A stretch of DNA of 9,558 nt from an uncultured Bacilli bacterium. GTDB lineage: Bacteria > Bacillota_I > Bacilli_A > RF39 > UBA660. Shown here piece after piece: positions 1 through 5,384 of this stretch. Numbering within the stretch: the first letter of the stretch is position 1; the number at the start of each line of letters is the position of its first letter. The stretch spans positions 1 through 9,558 of the forward strand of contig CAKOXR010000037.1 in NCBI GenBank assembly GCA_934130215.1. The letters run 5' to 3'. Below the pieces are notes generated by a model, which did no database searches, was not told where the DNA came from, and saw only the letters and a list, made by a program, of their open reading frames with translations. Made by a program: the position numbers and the translations under genes.

Positions 1-4
1 ATGT

Positions 5-33
5 ATTATAACACCTTGTAATAAAGTTTTCAA
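5..33 (-). promoter_or_regulatory. Sigma-A promoter for the next gene beyond the window
   Basis: On the minus strand there is TTGAAA (28-33), a 17-base spacer and TATAAT (5-10). A TG pair one base upstream of the -10 makes it an extended -10 promoter. It lies downstream of glyS and points out of the left edge, so the next gene probably has its own transcription start. In many Firmicutes the neighbourhood after glycyl-tRNA synthetase is dnaG and rpoD, but nothing here proves which gene follows. Confidence 0.75.
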
Positions 34-61
34 CATTTTTTTACTATTTTTATGTATAATT

Positions 62-89
62 TAATTAAAAATTGTAAAATTACAATTTT
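62..89 (-). terminator. Probable weak terminator of glyS
   Basis: A perfect 9-bp inverted repeat (68-76 and 81-89, loop of 4) is read on the minus strand as AAAATTGTA, loop, TACAATTTT, followed by TAATTAAA. It overlaps the glyS stop codon. The stem is AT-rich and the U-run is interrupted, so termination may be inefficient. Its position, directly at the gene end and before a new promoter, supports the call. Confidence 0.5.
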
Positions 90-1459
90 ATTTTATTATT
101 TATGTAATTTACTAATTCATTAATCTTTATAGTTTCTTGTTTCATTGTATCACGAAAACGAACTGTAACAGTATCATTATTAATTGTTTCATCATCAATT
201 GTTATACAAAAAGGTGTTCCAATTGCATCAGCTCTTCTATATCTTTTACCAATATTACCTGCTTCATCATAACTTACCATAAAATATGAACTTAAATATT
301 TATATAATTCAACTGCTTTTTCAGAATGTAATTTTTTTATAAGTGGTAATATATTTACTTTATATGGAGCAAGAAAAGGATGTATCTTTAAAACTTCTCT
401 TATTTCTTTATTTTCTAATTCTTCTTTAGTATAAGAATCTGCTAAAATTGTTAAAAATAATCTTTCAACTCCAACTGATGGTTCAATTACATATGGAATA
501 TATCTTTCATTTGTTTCAGGATCTAAATATGATAAATTTTCTTTAGAAAACTTTTCATGTTGTTTTAAATCATAATCTGTTCTACTAGCAATTCCCCATA
601 GTTCTCCAAAACCAAATGGAAAATTATATTCGATATCAGTAGTAGCATTACTATAAAAACATAATTCTTCTGGTAAATGATCTCTTAATCTTAAATTTTC
701 TTTTTTAATTCCAATATCTAAAAGAAAATTATAACAAGCATTTTTATAATAATTAAACCATTCTAATTCTGTTCCTGGTTTACAAAAGAACTCTAATTCC
801 ATTTGTTCAAATTCTCGAACTCTAAATATAAAATTACCTGGTGTTATTTCATTTCTAAAACTCTTACCAACTTGACCAATACCAAATGGTACTTTTAATC
901 TCATACTTCTTTGAACATTAACAAAATTTGTAAAAATACCTTGAGCAGTTTCTGGTCTTAAATATATAGTATTTTTAGAATCTTCCGTTACTCCTTGGAA
1001 TGTTTTAAACATCAAATTAAATTGTCTTATATCAGTATAATTTAATTTTCCACATTTTGGACATACTATATTATTATTATTAATAAACTCAATTAATTCA
1101 TCATTACTCATTCCATCACCAGTAACAGTTCCAGAAGTAAAATCCTCAATTAACTTATCAGCACGATATCTACTTTTACAATTTTTACAATCAATTAAAG
1201 GATCAGCAAAAGTTGATAAATGTCCACTTGCTTCCCAAACCTTAGGATTCATAAGAATAGCACTATCTAATTTTACATTATTGATATCTTCTTCTATAAA
1301 TCTTTTCATCCAAGCTTTTTTTATATTGTTTTTAAGTTCTGCTCCTAAAGGACCAAAATCCCATGAATTAGCAAGTCCTCCATAGATTTCACTTCCTTGA
1401 AAAACAAATCCATATTGTTTTGAATAATTAACTAAATCTTCCATTGTTATTTTTTCCAT
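80..1459 (-). CDS. glyS: Glycyl-tRNA synthetase, homodimeric class II type
   Basis: Charges tRNA-Gly with glycine in the cytoplasm. The 459-residue length and layout are those of the single-chain alpha2 enzyme used by many low-GC Gram-positives, not the separate glyQ/glyS subunits of B. subtilis. An N-terminal class II region runs through NSWDFGPLGAELK (31-43). Two CxxC pairs (C91/C94 and C133/C136) form a probable zinc-binding insertion. Motif 2 appears as FRNE followed by FRVREFEQMELEFF. Motif 3 is GVERLF (G330 to R333 and on). An anticodon-binding domain fills the last 100 or so residues. The start at 1459 is chosen because AAAGGAGG lies about 5 bases upstream; an internal ATG at codon 6 has no such site. 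Expression is controlled by the T-box leader directly upstream, which agrees with a glycine-responsive synthetase gene. The gene is intact. Confidence 0.97.
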   Translation of the reverse strand: MEKITMEDLVNYSKQYGFVFQGSEIYGGLANSWDFGPLGAELKNNIKKAWMKRFIEEDINNVKLDSAILMNPKVWEASGHLSTFADPLIDCKNCKSRYRADKLIEDFTSGTVTGDGMSNDELIEFINNNNIVCPKCGKLNYTDIRQFNLMFKTFQGVTEDSKNTIYLRPETAQGIFTNFVNVQRSMRLKVPFGIGQVGKSFRNEITPGNFIFRVREFEQMELEFFCKPGTELEWFNYYKNACYNFLLDIGIKKENLRLRDHLPEELCFYSNATTDIEYNFPFGFGELWGIASRTDYDLKQHEKFSKENLSYLDPETNERYIPYVIEPSVGVERLFLTILADSYTKEELENKEIREVLKIHPFLAPYKVNILPLIKKLHSEKAVELYKYLSSYFMVSYDEAGNIGKRYRRADAIGTPFCITIDDETINNDTVTVRFRDTMKQETIKINELVNYINNKIKL

Positions 1460-1591
1460 ATTTCCTCCTTTAAATAAAAAGATTCTCTAATTATAGGGAC
1501 GAATTATATCGTGGTTCCACCCTATTTTATTCATAAGAGAATCTTTAAAATTATATAACTCCAGTTTTCCACACTATCATCGTTTCATTTC
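1460..1591 (-). promoter_or_regulatory. Glycine T-box leader, unusually short
   Basis: The conserved T-box sequence AGGGTGGAACCACG is present (1523-1510). It can form the standard antiterminator: helix A1 ATAGGG/CCCTAT (1525-1520 with 1498-1493), a 7-base bulge TGGAACC for pairing with the tRNA acceptor end, and helix A2 ACG/CGT. Upstream, 1584-1557 folds into a small hairpin: AAC/GTT, then a kink-turn-like GAT bulge with GA opposite GA, then TAGT/ACTG, closed by the loop GTGGAAA. That loop holds GGA, a glycine codon (1570-1568), and may be the specifier. A normal stem I with distal AG-bulge and apical loops is absent: the whole leader is about 130 bases from the predicted start. The antiterminator is certain. 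The mini stem I and specifier are inference. Confidence 0.85.
1476..1546 (-). terminator. Leader terminator helix of the glyS T-box
   Basis: An 11-bp perfect inverted repeat, AAAGATTCTCT (1546-1536) with AGAGAATCTTT (1488-1478) as read on the minus strand, ends in a run of five T. This is a typical intrinsic terminator end, placed 17 to 20 bases before the glyS start. Its loop is 47 bases and contains the whole antiterminator hairpin. That is odd, because in ordinary T-boxes the terminator reuses the 3' arm of the antiterminator. Confidence 0.6.
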
Positions 1592-1597
1592 AAATAA

Positions 1598-1625
1598 ATT
1601 ATATCATATTTTTACTACTTTGCAA
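1598..1625 (-). promoter_or_regulatory. Sigma-A promoter of the glyS T-box transcript
   Basis: The minus strand carries TTGCAA (1620-1625), a 16-base spacer and a perfect TATAAT (1598-1603). Transcription would begin near 1591, giving a leader of about 130 bases before glyS. The -35 overlaps the last codons of the upstream gene. This promoter position is what makes the T-box leader short. Confidence 0.75.
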
Positions 1626-2031
1626 CATTTATATCTTTTTTCTTTTGAAATAACATTGATTTTTCATTATAACTAACAAATTCACAAGTAGTTCTATTAT
1701 ATATTAATTTTGGATAAATCATTTCTTTAAATCCAAAATGTTCATATATTTTTTTATACTTTTTTTCATATTCCTCATACTTATTTTCAGGAACACATAT
1801 TTTATTATTGCTTATTTTTATAAAACCTAATACGATTACCAAAAAATTAGCATAAACTTCTTTATTTCTTTCAATTTCATTAATATTACCAAATTTAATA
1901 ATATATAAATCTAAAATATTTTTAATATGAGGTGGTAAATATTTATTACAAAAATCAAAAGCACTATCATTAATGTTTTCTTTAACAGCAATTATATTAC
2001 CATTAGCATCAATCCATCCATTATTTATCAT
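1615..2031 (-). CDS. Hypothetical protein, 138 residues
   Basis: I do not recognise this protein. It is soluble-looking: no signal peptide or clear membrane helix, one moderately hydrophobic stretch (FLVIVLGFIKI, mid-protein), a strongly charged Glu/Lys/Tyr segment after it, and a basic C-terminus. It looks like a real gene: an ATG start with GGGGGAG 5 bases upstream, its own promoter (2058-2086), a TAG stop, and codon use like its neighbours. It lies alone between the tRNA-Arg terminator and the glyS promoter, and its last codons overlap the glyS -35. No terminator is seen for it, so read-through would meet the glyS T-box terminator. Confidence 0.7.
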   Translation of the reverse strand: MINNGWIDANGNIIAVKENINDSAFDFCNKYLPPHIKNILDLYIIKFGNINEIERNKEVYANFLVIVLGFIKISNNKICVPENKYEEYEKKYKKIYEHFGFKEMIYPKLIYNRTTCEFVSYNEKSMLFQKKKDINVAK

Positions 2032-2057
2032 ATATACTCCCCCTTACATGTTTTTAT

Positions 2058-2086
2058 ATATTATCATAATTAAAATGATAAGTCAA
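2058..2086 (-). promoter_or_regulatory. Sigma-A promoter of the 138-residue gene
   Basis: The minus strand shows TTGACT (2081-2086), a 17-base spacer and TAATAT (2058-2063). An overlapping TATGATAAT offers an alternative -10. It begins directly after the tRNA terminator and sits about 30 bases ahead of the start codon. Confidence 0.7.
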
Positions 2087-2112
2087 ATAAAAACCCTTAT
2101 AAAATAAGGGTT
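2087..2112 (-). terminator. Intrinsic terminator of tRNA-Arg
   Basis: A 9-bp perfect stem, AACCCTTAT (2112-2104) with ATAAGGGTT (2100-2092), has a 3-base loop and runs straight into TTTTTATTT on the minus strand. It lies 10 bases after the tRNA 3' CCA. Confidence 0.9.
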
Positions 2113-2122
2113 AATTATCAAG

Positions 2123-2199
2123 TGGTGTCCCAGAAGGGATTCGAACCCCTGACCTTTGCCTTAGAAGGGCACTGCTCTATCCAACTGAGCTACTGAGAC
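2123..2199 (-). tRNA. tRNA-Arg, anticodon UCU
   Basis: A full cloverleaf can be folded by eye. The acceptor is GTCTCAG/CTGGGAC with discriminator A. The D-arm is GCTC/GAGC. The anticodon loop CTTCTAA gives UCU (reads AGA). The T-arm is AGGGG-TTCGAAT-CCCTT. The 3' CCA is encoded. AGA is a heavily used arginine codon in AT-rich genomes. One oddity is that the first anticodon-stem pair (27-43) is G opposite A, so only four of the five pairs form. The gene is a single unit with its own promoter and terminator. Confidence 0.97.
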
Positions 2200-2212
2200 A
2201 TCAACTAGATTG

Positions 2213-2241
2213 ATTATACATCTTTTTTTATACTTAATCAA
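2213..2241 (-). promoter_or_regulatory. Sigma-A promoter of tRNA-Arg
   Basis: The minus strand carries TTGATT (2236-2241), a 17-base spacer ending in TG, and TATAAT (2213-2218), 14 bases before the mature tRNA 5' end. The -35 overlaps the stop codon of the gerM-like gene. Confidence 0.85.
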
Positions 2242-3172
2242 GTGTTTTTATAACACTTTTATAAATTTGTTCATTATTTACAACAAAAACAACATCTTTT
2301 ACATCATAATTATCTTTAATCGAAAGAGAAATAACATTAATTACTTCTTCTAGTATTTTACAATTTTCAATATCATCAAAAATATAATTATTAAAAGTTA
2401 AAGTTAATATATCATTTTCATTACTTGTTTTTAATAATTTAGTATTACTATTTAAAAAACTTAGTAAATTAGTATTATAAGTATTTGTACTTGTTAATTC
2501 ATCAATAATGATAGATATTTTATCTAAATCACTATTTACATATTTTGTAACAGGAACATAATAATAATTATCTTTATTTTTTGACATATAATATATATTT
2601 ACAGCTTTAACATTTTTATAATTATCTATATCATATATTCTATTTACTCCATATGTTCTATCTAATAAAGAAGGCAAAAATCTACCACTCGGTAAACAAG
2701 TCAAAATATCTCCTTCAACATATAATATAACACCATCAACATTATCAAGTGATGTTAATGTATATACTATACTAGATATTAAATCTTCTTCATTTGATGG
2801 ATTAATATCAAGTAATTCATGACTAAAATTTACTTTTAATATATTATCAACATAATCAATACTTAAAACTCTAGTATCACTTGGTATAATAGCTCTAAAC
2901 CCATTGGGAACAAATTCATTATGACTACCTTCAATAGTTAAAAATGATAATAATTCATAAGCTTGATTAATTAAGTCTTTACTATTTATTGGAACATTTG
3001 TTAAACTTACATAATTATAAGCATCAAGTAAATATATATCTTTAAATACTATATCATTTTTATAATTTAATTCTTGTTTATATTCTTCTTTTGGTATTAA
3101 ATATATAAGTCCAAGTGCAAATAAAGCACATAACGATATAAGAATTTTCCTAATTGACATTTTATAAAACAC
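2234..3172 (-). CDS. gerM: GerM-like membrane-anchored protein with two GerMN domains
   Basis: GerM in Bacillus is a mother-cell sporulation protein needed for forespore engulfment and germination; its GerMN domains resemble the ring-building fold of the SpoIIIA/SpoIIQ channel. Here a short basic N-terminus and one membrane helix (ILISLCALFALGLIYLI) are followed by two GerMN repeats. The first shows a run of the type VLSIDYVDNILKVNFSHELL, then a stretch rich in hydrophobics ending VILYVEG. The second starts near VNIYYMSKN and YYYVPVTKYV. No good lipobox is present, unlike the Bacillus lipoprotein, so it is probably helix-anchored. I place the start at GTG 3172 because AGGTGA lies 6 bases upstream; a GTG at 3181 overlaps that site and ATG 3160 is too far from it. 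It follows gerE, a synteny close to the Bacillus gerE-ysmB-racE-gerM order. It could be another GerMN-domain protein. Confidence 0.8.
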   Translation of the reverse strand: MFYKMSIRKILISLCALFALGLIYLIPKEEYKQELNYKNDIVFKDIYLLDAYNYVSLTNVPINSKDLINQAYELLSFLTIEGSHNEFVPNGFRAIIPSDTRVLSIDYVDNILKVNFSHELLDINPSNEEDLISSIVYTLTSLDNVDGVILYVEGDILTCLPSGRFLPSLLDRTYGVNRIYDIDNYKNVKAVNIYYMSKNKDNYYYVPVTKYVNSDLDKISIIIDELTSTNTYNTNLLSFLNSNTKLLKTSNENDILTLTFNNYIFDDIENCKILEEVINVISLSIKDNYDVKDVVFVVNNEQIYKSVIKTLD

Positions 3173-3197
3173 AATTATCACCTAATTAAAATATATG

Positions 3198-3223
3198 AAA
3201 AAAGCACATTTTTATGTGCTTTT
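3198..3223 (-). terminator. Intrinsic terminator of gerE
   Basis: A 10-bp stem (core GCACAT/ATGTGC at 3209-3204 and 3219-3214, flanked by AAAA/TTTT) with a 4-base loop is followed by more T on the minus strand. It overlaps the gerE stop codon and lies only about 26 bases ahead of the gerM-like start, so gerM needs either read-through or a promoter packed into this gap. Confidence 0.85.
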
Positions 3224-3425
3224 ATAAAGTAATTTCACCAAGTTTTAAAAGTTCAACAACAGCTCCAGCTCTACCTTTTACATCAAGTTTTTGCATTACA
3301 TTAGAAATATGATTTCTAACAGTTTTTTCACTAATTTTTAATATTTCCGCAATCTCAGATGTTGTTTTATTATTAATTAATAAATTAAAAACTTCATGTT
3401 CCCTTTTTGTTAAAATACTTTTCAT
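3222..3425 (-). CDS. gerE: GerE-type LuxR-family sporulation transcription regulator
   Basis: A stand-alone LuxR/FixJ helix-turn-helix protein of 67 residues with no receiver or ligand domain, the same architecture and nearly the same length as Bacillus GerE (about 74). From memory of the Bacillus protein, the core is strikingly close: LTKREHEVFNLL near the N-terminus, then ISEKTVRNHISNVMQKL in the HTH and VKGRAGAVVELLKLGE near the C-terminus. GerE is the last mother-cell regulator in sporulation; it tunes sigma-K genes for coat proteins. The ATG at 3425 has GAGG 7 bases upstream. A sigma-K-like promoter lies upstream, a terminator sits at the stop, and a gerM-like gene follows. The short length and this context favour GerE over a generic LuxR regulator. 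Confidence 0.9.
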   Translation of the reverse strand: MKSILTKREHEVFNLLINNKTTSEIAEILKISEKTVRNHISNVMQKLDVKGRAGAVVELLKLGEITL

Positions 3426-3466
3426 GCCTTTCCCTCACTTCCCTATAGGGTGGTTTATATTCATAT

Positions 3467-3494
3467 TATTTTATGTACAAACACAAATATATGT
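3467..3494 (-). promoter_or_regulatory. Candidate sigma-K-type promoter of gerE
   Basis: On the minus strand, CATAAAATA (3475-3467) fits the sigma-K -10 pattern CATANNNTA exactly, and an AC (3494-3493, within CAC) lies 17 bases upstream as the -35. This is the promoter class that drives gerE in Bacillus. The motif is short and AT-rich DNA offers chance matches; a weak sigma-A alternative (TTTGTA, 16 bases, TATAAA) also exists. Confidence 0.5.
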
Positions 3495-3506
3495 GAGGAA
3501 CAAAAC

Positions 3507-5384
3507 CTAATTTTCTATATATTTATAATAATTATGTTTTTGAATTAATGAGGAAGCTACAAAAGCATTTCTTACATAATTATTAATATTTTTAACATAA
3601 TTATCATCTACTAAACAATTAGTATTACAAATAAATTTATTTTTTAATGCATCATATTTTCCATTTTTATTTATCCAACTATAATCACTAAATATAACAA
3701 TTCCTTCATTAGATGATAATATATCTTTACCAATTAATAATCTAGAATCATAATCAAATCCAAATAAATTCAATGTTGTTGGTAATATATCAACAATAGA
3801 ACAATAATTATCAACTTCTGTTTGTTTATCTTTATTATTCCAAATTATTAAAGAACTATGATGTAAATTAAATTTATCCGTTTTATCTTCATCACTTCTT
3901 AAATTTAATTTATCTAATCCAATAGGATTTAAATAATATGGATAATGATCTGGTGTTATTATAAATACTGTATCATCTAATTTTCCTTCTTCTTCCAATC
4001 TTTTTACTAAATACTCTAATCCTCTATCTAAATCTATATTTGCAGATAAATAAAGTTTTAATTCTTCAGGATAATTATAATCTTTAACTAAATCATAATA
4101 TTTTTGTGCTACTTTATTCTTTTCATATTTATATACTCCATGTGCACTTAATGTAACATAATTTACAAAAAAATTATCTTCTTTTATATATTCTTCAACA
4201 GTATTTTTAAACATTTCTTCATCACTTGCATGAAAATAATCTCCCATTTTACAACTTTTAACTATACCATCTTCACAAAATTTATAATTTTTAAACCCTA
4301 AATTTTTAAAATAATCTTTTCGATCATAAAAGAATCCATAATAATTATGATATGCAAATGTATTATAATTATTTTTATTAAACATACTAACTAACATATA
4401 AGGATTACTATTATTCATTGAATTCTTTAAATTTGATTCATTATCAAATTTAGGTAAAATTCCCCAATCTGCCATATATTCTCCATCACTAGTGCTTTTA
4501 GAATATAATGGAGTATAATAATTTTTAAAATTAAATCCTTCATATGCCATTTTATATAATGTTGGTGTTAATTCTTTATCAATTGCAATTGGATATAATG
4601 ATTCAGCTAGTATATAAATAACATTTTTATTTTTATATATACCAGTATATTTATTTTTTTTAGTTGCATTATTATATTTAAAATAATTATTTAATTCTTT
4701 TATTTTATTATTTCCTTCATTAAAATTAATATCTAAAATATTATATGTTTTATCATATTCTACTTCTTTACTTGGATATACTTTTTCATTAAATCCAAAT
4801 ATTGTTCTTTTAATATCTAATCTTAATTCAGTTAAAACTCCTAATTTTTGTGTCATCATTAAAGGATGAGGTAAATTATAATATAAATTATAATTTGAAT
4901 ATATTTCATTTTTTCCAATTAATAAATATAAAAGAAATATTATATGAAATAATAATGAATATAATAATATTTTAAAATTAATTTTGTTTTCAAAATCTAA
5001 CTTTTTTTTATATTTTAATAATATTAAAAATGGTAAAAATAACAATAAAACTACATACCAATTTTTAATAACATATCCGATTATATTTTCATATCCAGTA
5101 GCAGCATCACCAGCCATTTTTAATGATGCAATAGAACATACATACCCCATCATTTTATAGTATATAAATTGTAATTCATATATAAATACAATTAAAAAAT
5201 ATAAACTGTAAAATAGTACTTGATTTATTTTTTTATTAAATAAATTTTTAATAAATATTAATATTAAACTTATAGGTATGGAAGATAAAACTGCTCCTAT
5301 TATATTAAAGTCATAAAAAGTAAATATATGATATATTATTTCTAAATAAATTATTGATAAAATAATATATAAATTTCTTTTCAT
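3507..5384 (-). CDS. LTA-synthase-family sulfatase-fold membrane phosphotransferase
   Basis: Probably transfers glycerol-phosphate from phosphatidylglycerol to build or prime lipoteichoic acid on the outer membrane face. The 625 residues match LtaS: five N-terminal membrane helices (within about 4-160), a linker, then an extracellular alkaline-phosphatase-fold domain. Catalytic residues line up with S. aureus LtaS: metal ligand E261 in LAESL, nucleophile T298 in KSTSDGE, H415 in SAHG, and D479/H480 in TPDHYP. The ATG overlaps the stop of the translocase gene (TAATG), and its ribosome site AAGGAGGAA lies in that gene's last codons, so translation is coupled. No terminator is evident before gerE. 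A different polymer acceptor or a primase-like role cannot be excluded. Confidence 0.88.
   Translation of the reverse strand: MKRNLYIILSIIYLEIIYHIFTFYDFNIIGAVLSSIPISLILIFIKNLFNKKINQVLFYSLYFLIVFIYELQFIYYKMMGYVCSIASLKMAGDAATGYENIIGYVIKNWYVVLLLFLPFLILLKYKKKLDFENKINFKILLYSLLFHIIFLLYLLIGKNEIYSNYNLYYNLPHPLMMTQKLGVLTELRLDIKRTIFGFNEKVYPSKEVEYDKTYNILDINFNEGNNKIKELNNYFKYNNATKKNKYTGIYKNKNVIYILAESLYPIAIDKELTPTLYKMAYEGFNFKNYYTPLYSKSTSDGEYMADWGILPKFDNESNLKNSMNNSNPYMLVSMFNKNNYNTFAYHNYYGFFYDRKDYFKNLGFKNYKFCEDGIVKSCKMGDYFHASDEEMFKNTVEEYIKEDNFFVNYVTLSAHGVYKYEKNKVAQKYYDLVKDYNYPEELKLYLSANIDLDRGLEYLVKRLEEEGKLDDTVFIITPDHYPYYLNPIGLDKLNLRSDEDKTDKFNLHHSSLIIWNNKDKQTEVDNYCSIVDILPTTLNLFGFDYDSRLLIGKDILSSNEGIVIFSDYSWINKNGKYDALKNKFICNTNCLVDDNYVKNINNYVRNAFVASSLIQKHNYYKYIEN

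Noticed and set aside
3190..3197. Sigma-E-like -10 (CATATATT) for the gerM-like gene
   Set aside because: It resembles CATACANT, but no -35 at proper spacing is seen and the start would leave only about 11 bases before the start codon; too weak in AT-rich DNA.
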